Shown here: positions 29,381-38,295 of the stretch, in pieces
Layout of the letters: each line of letters begins with the position of its first letter
Position numbering within the stretch: the first letter of the stretch is position 1
Assembly: GCA_002716385.1 (NCBI GenBank)
Contig: PBAX01000005.1
Span: 149,066-212,377, forward strand
Reading direction: 5' to 3'
DNA length: 63,312 nucleotides
Origin: Phycisphaerae bacterium
Lineage (GTDB): Bacteria > Planctomycetota > Phycisphaerae > Phycisphaerales > SM1A02
Notes under the pieces: model-generated
What the model was told of the DNA's origin: nothing
What the model saw: only the letters and a program-made list of their open reading frames with translations
Database searches by the model: none
Translations under genes and position numbers: made by a program

Positions 29381-30025
29381 TCAGGCCTCCAACTCGATGA
29401 TCTTGTCAGGCTTGAGCGACTCGAGGAGTTCCTCGGTCCGCGGCTTGACGAACTTGGGATCCCGACTCTCGATCACGAGGTAGAAACGATCGTCTGTCAG
29501 TCGCTTCATCTCGGTCGATTTGAGTACGGGGTGATAGAAACACGGCAGCTTGTTGAGCAGGAACATGCCCATCACGGTCGTTCCAGCTGATAACAACATC
29601 GTCAGTTCGAAGATGACCGGGATGAAGGCCGGAAGCGAGAGCAACGGCTTGCCGCTGACCTCGAACTGGTATCCCACGACGGGCACGATGGCCCAGATAT
29701 TCAGTTCGAGCGAGTTCGTGAAGACCTGCAGGATCAAACCGATCGACGCGCCGGTGATGCCACCGAAGAAGACCAGGATCGGAAGAATCGTGTACTTGAC
29801 TCCCATGGCGAAATCGAGGCCGTGAACCGGGAATGGCGTGTGGCAATCCCACCATCGGAACCCCGCTGCACGAACCTTCTTCGCCGCTTCCATGATCTCT
29901 GCCGGCGTGGAGAATTCGGCGGCCAGCCCCCACAGCTTGGAGGTGCCCGTGTCCGGATTCATATCCTCCACGATCATCTTCGAGGTCTTCGGCTTGGTCT
30001 GGGTCTCAACCATGGGCGTGGTCAT
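29381..30025 (-). CDS. actD: alternative complex III subunit ActD (DUF3341)
   Basis: The 214-residue protein matches the ActD/DUF3341 pattern. A soluble N-terminal domain has [20 protein letters not shown] (about 50-69), followed by two membrane helices (about 77-100 and 131-157). A C-terminal ferredoxin-like tail with [11 protein letters not shown] comes last. It is a structural subunit without cofactor motifs. It overlaps actC by 4 bp. Confidence 0.92.
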   Translation of the reverse strand: MTTPMVETQTKPKTSKMIVEDMNPDTGTSKLWGLAAEFSTPAEIMEAAKKVRAAGFRWWDCHTPFPVHGLDFAMGVKYTILPILVFFGGITGASIGLILQVFTNSLELNIWAIVPVVGYQFEVSGKPLLSLPAFIPVIFELTMLLSAGTTVMGMFLLNKLPCFYHPVLKSTEMKRLTDDRFYLVIESRDPKFVKPRTEELLESLKPDKIIELEA

Positions 30026-31452
30026 GACGTGGACTCCTCTTGATGATTGTGGTGATCATGATCATGGCCCGCATGAGGATCCGCCTCCGGCATCACCATC
30101 TTGATTTCTGCGATTGCGAGAATCGGCAGGAAGCGGATGAAGAGGAGGAAGAGGGTCATGAACAGACCGAAACTACCCACGAAGGTCAGCATGTCTACCC
30201 ACGTTGGTTCGAATGTTCCCCAGCTGCTGGGCAGGAAGTCGTTGGCAAGGGATGTCACCGTGATCACGTACCGCTCGAACCACATGCCGATGTTGACGAA
30301 CAGCGATGCGAAGAACAGCACCCAGATGTTTCGTCGACACCACTTGAACCAGAAGATCTGCGGCGTGATCACGTTGCAGGAGACCATGATCCAGTAGGCC
30401 CATGCATACTGGCCGAACGCCCTGTTGATGAAGGCGAACTGCTCGTAGATCTCACCCGAATACCAGGCCATGAAGAATTCCATGGCGTAGGCATAGCCGA
30501 CCATCGTGCCGGTCAGCAGAATGATCTTGGCCATGTTCTCGAGGTGCCGAAGCGTTATGAAGTTCTTGAGTCCCCAGAGCTCGCGGGACGGAATAGCCAG
30601 AGTAAGCACCATGGCGAATCCACTGAAGATCGCACCCGCGACGAAGTACGGCGGGAAGATGGTGGTATGCCACCCGGGCAGCTGGGATACGGCGAAGTCG
30701 AAGGAAACGATGGTGTGCACCGAGAGTACCAGTGGAGTAGCCAAGGCAGCGAGAAGCAGATAGGCACGCTCATAGCGGTGCCAGTGCCGCATGCTGCCTC
30801 GCCAACCAAGGGCGAAGATGCCGTACGAAACGGCCTTGATCTTGTTGGTCGCCCTGTCACGAAGCGTGGCGAGATCGGGCACCATTCCCACGTACCAGAA
30901 CATCAGCGAAACGGTGAAGTACGTGCCGACCGCGAAGACGTCCCAGAGAAGCGGGCTTCGGAACTGCGGCCACATGGACATCTGATTGGGGATCGGAAAC
31001 AACCAGTACGCCAGCCAGACCCGACCGATATGGATGCCGGGGAACGTACCTGCACAGATGACCGCGAAGATGGTCATCGCCTCCGCGAATCGGTTGATCG
31101 ATGTTCGCCAGTTCTGACGGAACAGGAACAGCACCGCGGAGATGAGCGTTCCAGCGTGGCCGATGCCGACCCAGAACACGAAGTTCACGATCGGGAAGCC
31201 CCACATGACCGGGTTGTTGTTGCCCCAGACACCGACACCCGTGAGGATCAGATACCCGATGAGCGCTCCGAGCATCATCGCCATGCACGAGGAGATCGCC
31301 ATGGTCACGTACCAGGCCATCGGTGGCTTTCGAGTCTCGTTGGGTCGACAGATTTCACTGGTGACCGTCGCGAATGAAGTATGCCCAAGTACCAGTGGTG
31401 GTCTCTCGCCTGGCTTCTCCATGGTCGTGTTGTCAACTGGAAGCGTCGTCAT
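30022..31452 (-). CDS. actC: alternative complex III quinol-oxidising membrane subunit ActC (NrfD-like)
   Basis: This is the NrfD/PsrC-type integral membrane subunit thought to hold the quinol site of ACIII. The 476-residue product has about ten helices. It carries the ActC-typical segments [30 protein letters not shown] and [19 protein letters not shown]. Its C-terminal 23 residues are His/Asp-rich ([12 protein letters not shown]). It starts at the stop of actB and overlaps actD by 4 bp. Confidence 0.95.
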   Translation of the reverse strand: MTTLPVDNTTMEKPGERPPLVLGHTSFATVTSEICRPNETRKPPMAWYVTMAISSCMAMMLGALIGYLILTGVGVWGNNNPVMWGFPIVNFVFWVGIGHAGTLISAVLFLFRQNWRTSINRFAEAMTIFAVICAGTFPGIHIGRVWLAYWLFPIPNQMSMWPQFRSPLLWDVFAVGTYFTVSLMFWYVGMVPDLATLRDRATNKIKAVSYGIFALGWRGSMRHWHRYERAYLLLAALATPLVLSVHTIVSFDFAVSQLPGWHTTIFPPYFVAGAIFSGFAMVLTLAIPSRELWGLKNFITLRHLENMAKIILLTGTMVGYAYAMEFFMAWYSGEIYEQFAFINRAFGQYAWAYWIMVSCNVITPQIFWFKWCRRNIWVLFFASLFVNIGMWFERYVITVTSLANDFLPSSWGTFEPTWVDMLTFVGSFGLFMTLFLLFIRFLPILAIAEIKMVMPEADPHAGHDHDHHNHQEESTS

Positions 31453-34400
31453 CAGTGGTACGCTCCATTTGACTTGTGGTGTTCATCGTGGCTGTGGTCG
31501 TCATGACCGTGGTCACCGTGATCACCGTGACCATGTCCACCATGATCGCCGTGGCCATGATGGCCATGGAAGGCGTCTGGGTGTCGCTCACCCTCGACGG
31601 CGTTGTAGATCTTGGCCAAATACCTAGTTCGGGGCTTGACGTTGAGCTCTCCAAGAAGTTCGTAGGACCGGAGATCCTTGTGGGCCTTAGAAACCCTCGA
31701 GTTCGGATCCAGCAGATCGCCGAAGACGATGGCATCGGTCGCGCAGGTCTGACCGCAAGCCGGGACAACGGCGCCGTCGGGAACGGTGAGTCTGATGCCC
31801 TTGGCCTTCTCGGCCTCCGGCTTCTTCACCCATTCGTTCTTGGCCTTGATCTTCGCGGCCTGAATCCGTTGCGTGCAGTAGGTGCACTTCTCCATGACCC
31901 CACGCATCCGAACCGTGACATCGGGATTGAACTGCATTCTCCTGAGTGGATCGCTGCCACTCTGCCGACGCAGGTAGTAGCTGGGCTGCACCTGAAGAAG
32001 CCCCGTCTCACGCAGTGGCTCACGACGGAAGTAGTCGAAGTAGTTGAAGCGACGAACCTTGTATGGGCAGTTGTTCGAGCAATACCGAGTGCCCACGCAA
32101 CGGTTGTAGACCATGACATTGAGGCCATCCGTATCGTGCACGGTCGCAGCGACCGGACAGACTTGTTCGCACGGCGCGTTTTCGCACATCACGCAGGACA
32201 CTGGCTGTATGGCCACGCTGGATGGATTGTCGATCTCGTAGGAACCCGATGTGTTTTCCTTGAATCGGTAGTAGCGATCGATGCGCATCCAGGACATCTC
32301 TCGCCCCATGCGGACCTGATCCTTGCCGACGATCGGGATGTTGTTCTCGGCCTGACAGGCGACGACACAGGCGCCACAACCGGTGCAGGCGCTGAGGTCG
32401 ATGGCCATACCCCACTTGAATCGGGCGCCTTCGAACTGAAGAGTGTCATCCCAGAGCGAAAGGGAATGGATCGTATGCCCCAGCGAACCGGCGAACTTGG
32501 GATCCTTCTCCCAGGTGGTGACATCCGCTTCACGGAAGATGGTGGGCAGACGTTCCTCGATGCCGCGTCCACTGACCTTGTCCATCGACCAGTGATCCTG
32601 GGTTCGAGCCAGCACGTAGGACCCTTCCGTCTTCTCAAGCGAGACCGGTGTCGTCCACATCGAACTGGTTTTTCTCAGCGGATAGAAGTCGAAGCCGGAG
32701 TCGTAGCAGACTCGGCCGGGGAATCGGCGTCCATACCCGAGCGGGAGCGTGATCACGCCCTCGGCCTGCCCGGTTTCGATCAGCACCGCGGACTTCACGG
32801 AGGCGCCATCGACCTTGACCACGACCATGTCGCCGGTGCTGAGCCCCAGAGACTTGGCATGGGATGGTCCGATGATGACCGCGTTGTCCCAGGTCAACTT
32901 CGTGATTGGATCGGGAAGTTCCTGAAGCCAGCCGTTGTTTCCGAAACGTCCGTCGTAGACGCTGTAGTCGCTGGCGAAGATGGCCTGCACGCCTCCCGTG
33001 TTCAGGGATTCCGCCGTCGCCATCGCGCCCTCGGGCAGATTCGACGTGTTGACCTTCGGTGTTTCTCTGGCCCAGCCACTGTTCGGCATGACCCCATCGT
33101 GCAGCAAGGCACGCCATCTCGGGGAGAAGCTCGTCTCGTCCGGAGAAGCCCCGGTCAACTCCGCTTCCGTTGCGCGAACGATGTCGAAGCCGTCGAGCGC
33201 CTTCTCACCGGCCATTGCGGCCAGCATCTGAAGGGAACTGCGTCCCTCGAACAAAGGAAGGATCATCGGCTGGCAGACGGAATAGGTTCCATCCCAGGCA
33301 CGACCATCGCCCCAGGCCTCCATAGAATTGGCTCGGTTCAGGTGCCACGAACACAGCTCGGAGGTCTCGTTGTCCTGATCACTCAGATGGATCGTGTTCG
33401 GAACACGCTTGAGCACCTCGGCGAAGTTCAGATCAGCCGGCGCGTCATAGGCGGGGTTGCCGCCCACGATGACCAGTGTCTTCACGGCATCGCGGCCCAT
33501 CTTGGCAGTGAGTTCCTGAATCGTGCTCGTCTTCATCGAAGGCGAAGGCAGCTTGACGTAGGTGACCGTCTTGCCGGTATTGCCCAACGATTCATTGATG
33601 AGTGCACAGAGGTGATGAACGAACTTCGGCTGGCGTGGACCCGCCATCACAGCGGAATGCCCGGGATGCGACTTGAGGTTGGAGACGATCGTGTCAACCT
33701 GTGGGGTCTCGATGCCAAGTGAATCAAACGGCTTCGCCAGCTCGGCCTTGCCGGTGATCTCGGCGGCGACTCGAGCAGCCAGCACGGTTATGGCGGCAGG
33801 CGTCATCGCATAGCGTTCGTCCGCGCTGCAACCGGTGATGGTGAGCGTCGGCTCGGCTATGAACACGCGATTCATGACCGCATGCCCATCCACGATGCGG
33901 GGTTTGCGGCCCATGGCCCACTGCTTCGACAGCGTCAGTTCCTCTGGATGCTGACCGAGGAAGTCGCAGTCGAACGAGACCATGACATCGGCATGGGTGA
34001 AATCGTGAATGGGGCGCCACTGCCCTGTGAAGGCGTGGTTCAGACCGGCTGTGGCTTCCACATTGTCCAATGCTTCGAAGCTGACCCATGTGGCCTTGGG
34101 GAAACGTTTTCGCAGGGATCGCTGCATGCGCTCGATGCTTGGCGAGTAGGTTGATTCGGAAAGGAACCAGAGTCCCTCTCCCTCCGCCGAGGCCAGCTCA
34201 TCGAAGTGCTTGCCGGACCACGCATCGAAGGCCTTCCAATTGGAAGGACGTGGTTCTTCGGGATTCTCCAGACGATCGATGACGCTTCGACCACGATCCG
34301 GATCATAGAGGTCGAGAATGGCCGCCTGCGTGAAGGCCGTCGAGCCGCCATTGCCGATCGGATGAGCCTTGTTTCCCTCGATCTTGATCGGACGTCCATC

Positions 34401-34739
34401 GTAGCTGGCGACCAGGATGCCGGATGCCACACCACCCACCTCGAGCATCGAGGCGTAGTGCTGCACCTCTCCGGGCATGGTGCCTTCAGGTCGGCTCGAA
34501 TATGGAACGATCTTCTCTTCAGGCCAGCGACGACAACCGGTCACGCCCAGACCCGCCAACGCCATGGACCCACCCATGATGCGAAGGAAGTGACGACGAT
34601 CGGTGCCATCGAGCAGCTCCGAGGCTCCCGACGGGAACTCGCGATGCATGAATGAACGGAACTCGGGTGTATCCGAGAGTTCCTCGAGACTGCGCCAGTA
34701 CGCCTGGCCATTCCCCTTGGGAGTGCCTAGCGATGACAT
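31452..34739 (-). CDS. actB: alternative complex III iron-sulfur/molybdopterin-like subunit ActB
   Basis: This large extracytoplasmic electron-transfer subunit is 1095 residues from ATG 34739, which has AGGA 10 nt upstream. A Tat-type motif, [19 protein letters not shown], lies near residues 45-63. The first two thirds form the molybdopterin-oxidoreductase-like B1 region. The last third is the ferredoxin-like B2 region with four cysteine clusters: [35 protein letters not shown] and CTYC with a later CGQTC. The C-terminal 43 residues contain 16 histidines. It overlaps actA by 13 bp. In-frame codons upstream of 34739 run through actA and are not used. Confidence 0.96.
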   Translation of the reverse strand: MSSLGTPKGNGQAYWRSLEELSDTPEFRSFMHREFPSGASELLDGTDRRHFLRIMGGSMALAGLGVTGCRRWPEEKIVPYSSRPEGTMPGEVQHYASMLEVGGVASGILVASYDGRPIKIEGNKAHPIGNGGSTAFTQAAILDLYDPDRGRSVIDRLENPEEPRPSNWKAFDAWSGKHFDELASAEGEGLWFLSESTYSPSIERMQRSLRKRFPKATWVSFEALDNVEATAGLNHAFTGQWRPIHDFTHADVMVSFDCDFLGQHPEELTLSKQWAMGRKPRIVDGHAVMNRVFIAEPTLTITGCSADERYAMTPAAITVLAARVAAEITGKAELAKPFDSLGIETPQVDTIVSNLKSHPGHSAVMAGPRQPKFVHHLCALINESLGNTGKTVTYVKLPSPSMKTSTIQELTAKMGRDAVKTLVIVGGNPAYDAPADLNFAEVLKRVPNTIHLSDQDNETSELCSWHLNRANSMEAWGDGRAWDGTYSVCQPMILPLFEGRSSLQMLAAMAGEKALDGFDIVRATEAELTGASPDETSFSPRWRALLHDGVMPNSGWARETPKVNTSNLPEGAMATAESLNTGGVQAIFASDYSVYDGRFGNNGWLQELPDPITKLTWDNAVIIGPSHAKSLGLSTGDMVVVKVDGASVKSAVLIETGQAEGVITLPLGYGRRFPGRVCYDSGFDFYPLRKTSSMWTTPVSLEKTEGSYVLARTQDHWSMDKVSGRGIEERLPTIFREADVTTWEKDPKFAGSLGHTIHSLSLWDDTLQFEGARFKWGMAIDLSACTGCGACVVACQAENNIPIVGKDQVRMGREMSWMRIDRYYRFKENTSGSYEIDNPSSVAIQPVSCVMCENAPCEQVCPVAATVHDTDGLNVMVYNRCVGTRYCSNNCPYKVRRFNYFDYFRREPLRETGLLQVQPSYYLRRQSGSDPLRRMQFNPDVTVRMRGVMEKCTYCTQRIQAAKIKAKNEWVKKPEAEKAKGIRLTVPDGAVVPACGQTCATDAIVFGDLLDPNSRVSKAHKDLRSYELLGELNVKPRTRYLAKIYNAVEGERHPDAFHGHHGHGDHGGHGHGDHGDHGHDDHSHDEHHKSNGAYH

Positions 34740-35392
34740 GTTGAACAGTCCTGATTTGGTTGGAGTTGATTGATCTCGGCCCACTTGGTGCCTTCGGCGA
34801 TGCGTTCGGCATCCGTCATGGCCCATCCCCATTCGAGTTGGGTCACGAGAGAGGGATCACGAAGATGCGGCTCAGGCTCACGGTGACAATCCAAGCACCA
34901 TTTCATGCTCAGTGTCTCCGCCTGATAGACGACCTCCATCGTGTCGATGCGTCCGTGGCATTCAACGCAACTCACACCGCGATTCACATGAGCGGCGTGG
35001 TTGAAGTACGCGTAGTCGGCCAGATCGTGGATCTTGATCCATTCGACCGGCATGCCGGTCTTGTAGCTTTCCACCACTGGCTCCAACTTCGCACTCTCCG
35101 GATGAATCTGGAGGTGGCAGTTCATGCATGTCTGTGTCGGTGGAATGGATGCATGCGCCGTATACTCGACCGTGTTGTGGCAGTAGCGACAATCGATTCC
35201 CAGTTCGCCAGCGTGCACGGCATGGCTGAATGGAACCGGTTGCTTGGGTTGATAGCCGACATCAGTTGTCTTGGGACTGAAGCCCCAGGCAACCATGAAG
35301 GCCACGTACAAAGGCGCAGTCATCGCAACGATCGCCAGACCCGGCAGAAGCAGGTTGGACCATTGCGGAAAAACGAAGTGATAGCGGCCCAT
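34727..35392 (-). CDS. actA: alternative complex III pentaheme cytochrome c subunit ActA
   Basis: The 221-residue protein has an N-terminal membrane helix (about 13-37) and five CxxCH heme motifs at residues 68-72, 89-93, 142-146, 166-170 and 216-220. This exactly fits the pentaheme ActA subunit that relays electrons in ACIII. It is the first gene of the minus-strand respiratory operon, whose 13 genes run with overlaps or gaps of 26 nt or less down to 20999. A divergent 217-bp spacer separates it from tatD. Confidence 0.95.
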   Translation of the reverse strand: MGRYHFVFPQWSNLLLPGLAIVAMTAPLYVAFMVAWGFSPKTTDVGYQPKQPVPFSHAVHAGELGIDCRYCHNTVEYTAHASIPPTQTCMNCHLQIHPESAKLEPVVESYKTGMPVEWIKIHDLADYAYFNHAAHVNRGVSCVECHGRIDTMEVVYQAETLSMKWCLDCHREPEPHLRDPSLVTQLEWGWAMTDAERIAEGTKWAEINQLQPNQDCSTCHR

Positions 35393-35532
35393 GTACCCAG
35401 CCCGGAAACGTGCCCGGACATCCTGTGAAAAAAATCACGAAGTGTTGAATACTTATTTTCCGCGGCCTGAGCTCCGAAGTCAAGTTACGAGCCAAGGCGC
35501 AAATTCCGCGCAAGCTCAAGATATTGCTGAAC

Positions 35533-35549
35533 TTGAGACTGGTTCTCAA
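35533..35549. promoter_or_regulatory. Fur-box-like palindrome in the act/tatD divergent spacer
   Basis: TTGAGA (35533-35538) and TCTCAA (35544-35549) form a perfect 6-bp inverted repeat with a 5-nt centre. On the minus strand it has the TGAGAA...TCTCA shape of some Fur/iron-responsive boxes. It lies 141 bp from actA and 61 bp from tatD. A possible weak actA promoter (TTGACT, 18 bp, AAAATA) is nearer actA. Function is inferred from shape and from the heme-rich target. Confidence 0.3.
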
Positions 35550-35609
35550 TATCGAATAAAGTCCGATGCACCCTATTGAATCTGATGCTGAAACTATGAT
35601 CTGCAACCA

Positions 35610-36401
35610 ATGATAGACACCCATTGCCATCTCGCTTTTCCCGACCTTCACAATCAGGTTGAGGACGTACTTGAAAGGGCCAAATCCAAGGGTGTTCGAG
35701 CGGCCATTACCGTCTCAACCTCCGCTGAAGACGCCCAGAAGGGATTGGAATTGACCCATCAATTCCAGCAGGTGTGGTGCACCAGTGGAATCCACCCCCA
35801 CCAGGCCGAGGGCCCCCATGACTGGGAGACAATCAAACGCGTCGCGAGCGACCCTAAATGCGTTGCATGGGGTGAGTTAGGGCTGGACTGGTATTACTCC
35901 AAACCCCCTCGGGAAGCCCAGTTCAAATGCCTTGGATCGCATCTGGATCTGATCGAATCCAGTCGAGACACAGGCCTTGAAATGCCCATCGTGGTGCACT
36001 GTAGGGAGTCGCTCGGTGACCTTCTGGAGGTTCTCGAGAAACGGGATCTGCCTCCCGATCGATACGTCTTTCATTGCTTCACCGGCAAGCCGGATGAGGC
36101 CAGATCGATCATCGAATTCGGTGCCTGGATCAGCTTCACCGGTGTCGTGACATTTCGATCCGCCCCAGAGGTGGCCGAGGCCGCCAAGTTGGTTCCACTC
36201 GACCGGCTCATGGTCGAGACCGACAGCCCCTACCTGAGCCCGGAACCAGTCCGGAAGATGCGGCCCAACGAACCGGCCAATGTCGTCTGGATCGCGCGCT
36301 TCCTCGCGGATCTGCATGGACTTGATTACGAGAAGTTCGAATCAGTGACGGACGGCAATGCGGAACGATTCTTCGGCATTACCATCCCCGCACCCGAGTG
36401 A
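35610..36401 (+). CDS. tatD: TatD-family metal-dependent deoxyribonuclease
   Basis: This TIM-barrel amidohydrolase-like nuclease (TatD/YcfH/YabD group) is involved in DNA turnover and quality control. The 263-residue product shows the metal ligands of the family: MIDTHCHL at the start, GELGLDWYY, VVHCRES, VFHCFTG and ETDSPYLSPEP. The length is typical. It is divergent from the ACIII operon and 10 nt upstream of the binding-protein gene that follows. An ATG at 35610 is the first codon of the conserved motif. Confidence 0.93.
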   Translation: MIDTHCHLAFPDLHNQVEDVLERAKSKGVRAAITVSTSAEDAQKGLELTHQFQQVWCTSGIHPHQAEGPHDWETIKRVASDPKCVAWGELGLDWYYSKPPREAQFKCLGSHLDLIESSRDTGLEMPIVVHCRESLGDLLEVLEKRDLPPDRYVFHCFTGKPDEARSIIEFGAWISFTGVVTFRSAPEVAEAAKLVPLDRLMVETDSPYLSPEPVRKMRPNEPANVVWIARFLADLHGLDYEKFESVTDGNAERFFGITIPAPE

Positions 36402-36411
36402 GGAGTTTCCC

Positions 36412-37317
36412 GTGCGCGTTGTTTCCCTGGTGCCGTCCGCAACCGAACTGCTCTGCGCCGCGGGCGGTGAACACATGCTCGTGGGACGAAGTCATGAATG
36501 CGACTGGCCGCCATCGATCATGGACCGACCATCGTTGACTCGGGCACGAACCGGAAAGGGGACGCCATCCGAGATCGAAGCCGAAGTCGTCGAAGCGATT
36601 TCACAGCAAGAGTCGCTCTATGAAATCGATGCCGAACGTATCCGGGCGCTTCAACCGGATCTCATTCTCACTCAGGATCTCTGCGATGTCTGCTCGATCG
36701 ATCTGAACAGCGTCAGGGCTCTGGCGAGTTCAATGCCGGACAATCCCGAAATCGTGAGTCTCAATCCAACCTGCATCGAGGATGTCTTCGACGACCTTCT
36801 GCGGATCGGATCGGCCTGTGGTCTCGAATCCGAAGCCAGAAAGACACTTGCCCAGATGCGTGAACGATGGTGGCATGCACAGGACTTCGTGAACGCCTAT
36901 GTGGACGGTCCACAGGTGGCGGTCGTCGAGTGGACCGATCCGCTCTACATCGCAGGCCACTGGACACCGGATCTGGTCCGGGCTGCCGGCGGAAGACACG
37001 ATCTCAATCAAAGCGGCGCCGTTTCCCGGCGGATAACACCGGAGGATCTTCTTGAACTCATGCCGGAGAAACTAGTGATCTGTCCGTGCGGCAGAACACT
37101 CGAAGAGGCGACCATCGACGCTCAGGCACTTGTGGAGACCTCATGGTGGTCGCTGCTGCCGGCCGTTCAGGATTCGCAGGTCATGGTCGTGGATGGCAAC
37201 GCCATGTTCAGCCGGCCCGGACCTCGGCTGATCACCGCGATGGAATGGCTGACGAGTTGGTTCCAACAACGACCGGAACTTCATCCTCCGGATTTTCCTG
37301 CAGCATCGTTCGCTTGA
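36412..37317 (+). CDS. cobalamin/corrinoid-type substrate-binding protein without signal peptide
   Basis: The 301-residue protein has the BtuF-like fold of class III binding proteins: VRVVSLVPSATELLCAAG at the N-terminus, QPDLILTQDLCDVCS, VEWTDPLYIAGHWTPDLVRA and VDGNAMFSRPGPRL. Such proteins bind vitamin B12 or related corrinoids. The conserved domain begins at the GTG start (36412, with GAGGAG 7 nt upstream), and no signal peptide or lipobox precedes it. The mature product is therefore probably cytoplasmic, and no ABC permease or ATPase is encoded nearby. Its 3' end overlaps the convergent DUF1573 gene by 86 bp. Confidence 0.78.
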   Translation: MRVVSLVPSATELLCAAGGEHMLVGRSHECDWPPSIMDRPSLTRARTGKGTPSEIEAEVVEAISQQESLYEIDAERIRALQPDLILTQDLCDVCSIDLNSVRALASSMPDNPEIVSLNPTCIEDVFDDLLRIGSACGLESEARKTLAQMRERWWHAQDFVNAYVDGPQVAVVEWTDPLYIAGHWTPDLVRAAGGRHDLNQSGAVSRRITPEDLLELMPEKLVICPCGRTLEEATIDAQALVETSWWSLLPAVQDSQVMVVDGNAMFSRPGPRLITAMEWLTSWFQQRPELHPPDFPAASFA

Positions 37318-38122
37318 GCGGGTCGTAGACCTTGTCGCTCGTTTCATCCTTCTCGACGTCGGGACCACGACCGACTCCCGGCCGGATCATGACGGGAAGC
37401 GTGAACTCCCTGTTTGCCATCTCGATCAGAACACCGTTTTGACCGGGTGCGAAGTCACCGGGAAGGGACAGTTGAAAGGTCATTCGTGTCAGGCCGGGAA
37501 CCCCCGTATCCGGATCGAACTGACGAACCTTCTTCCAGCGACCCTCTGTCACCTTCATGCCCTCGGCCGGTTTCACCACTGGATACTGGATGCTCCCGTT
37601 CTCCCAGAACTGGACCGTCAATGACACCGGACGACTCTGGCCCGGCCTCATCGTCACCACCGGCGGTTCGATGATCAGTGGATTTTCGAGTCGGCCGACA
37701 CCTTCCACATGGAGCGTCATCGGCGACGCCTCATCGAAGGTCAGCGTGACCTTCGATCGCTCCCTTGCGGAACGCTTCAGCTTCAGGACCACGGGAATCT
37801 CGACGACTCCATCGACAGGAACATCTGGATCGAAGTAGTCGACGCTCGTGCAGCCGCAACTCGGGACCGCCCGTTTGATCTTCAATGGACGACCGGAATG
37901 GTTCTCCAGTCTGAAGACATGGGTGACATAGGCGGGTCCTTCGGTGGGAATCCGAACAAGACCGAAATCATGATGACGGTTGCCAGAGAGGACCGGCGCC
38001 ATGAACCACTGGACCGCCAACCAGACAAACAAGGCCAGTAGAAGGACACCTCCAATGAGGAGAAGCCCATTCATTGGCCTGCGGGCAGGCGAATCTTGCT
38101 GTGATGAATTCATGTCAACCAT
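37232..38122 (-). CDS. DUF1573 domain-containing membrane-anchored protein
   Basis: The 296-residue protein has an N-terminal membrane helix (about 19-41), then a DUF1573 Ig-like domain. The family's characteristic segment is HDFGLVRI with the PSCGCTSVDYFDP cysteine motif. A second beta-rich region occurs at residues 140-250. The C-terminal 45 residues are charged. The domain is abundant in planctomycetes and has no firmly known function. The reading frame runs 86 bp into the 3' end of the binding-protein gene on the other strand. It is divergent from clpB. Confidence 0.75.
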   Translation of the reverse strand: MVDMNSSQQDSPARRPMNGLLLIGGVLLLALFVWLAVQWFMAPVLSGNRHHDFGLVRIPTEGPAYVTHVFRLENHSGRPLKIKRAVPSCGCTSVDYFDPDVPVDGVVEIPVVLKLKRSARERSKVTLTFDEASPMTLHVEGVGRLENPLIIEPPVVTMRPGQSRPVSLTVQFWENGSIQYPVVKPAEGMKVTEGRWKKVRQFDPDTGVPGLTRMTFQLSLPGDFAPGQNGVLIEMANREFTLPVMIRPGVGRGPDVEKDETSDKVYDPLKRTMLQENPEDEVPVVVGTNSSAIPSR

Positions 38123-38295
38123 GCGAACATGTGATCATACCCCTGTTCCGACTGCCGGACTGGCAGTTCATTCCCACCGAATGGCCTTTCAAGACTGCTT
38201 GAGGGGCATGTGCTCTGGCATCCCGCTTGCTTGGTTCATAATGAGGAATCGGACCATCAATCATGTCCCGAGTCCTCGGAAGGAGTTCACACTTC

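Noticed and set aside
30040..31377. 445-codon open frame opposite actC
   Set aside because: It is the antisense of a conserved membrane protein gene. The translation is rich in Arg, Glu and His, as expected for the complement of hydrophobic codons.
31476..33722. 748-codon open frame opposite actB
   Set aside because: actB is continuous and well conserved on the other strand. The antisense product is low-complexity and matches nothing I know.
34740..34832. N-terminal extension of actB by 31 residues
   Set aside because: It lies inside actA, and the conserved ActB N-terminus begins at ATG 34739 with its own ribosome-binding site.
38123..38295. Possible heat-shock regulatory element upstream of clpB
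   Set aside because: No CIRCE repeat and no good sigma-32-type pair could be found. CATAAT near 38241 lacks a partner.
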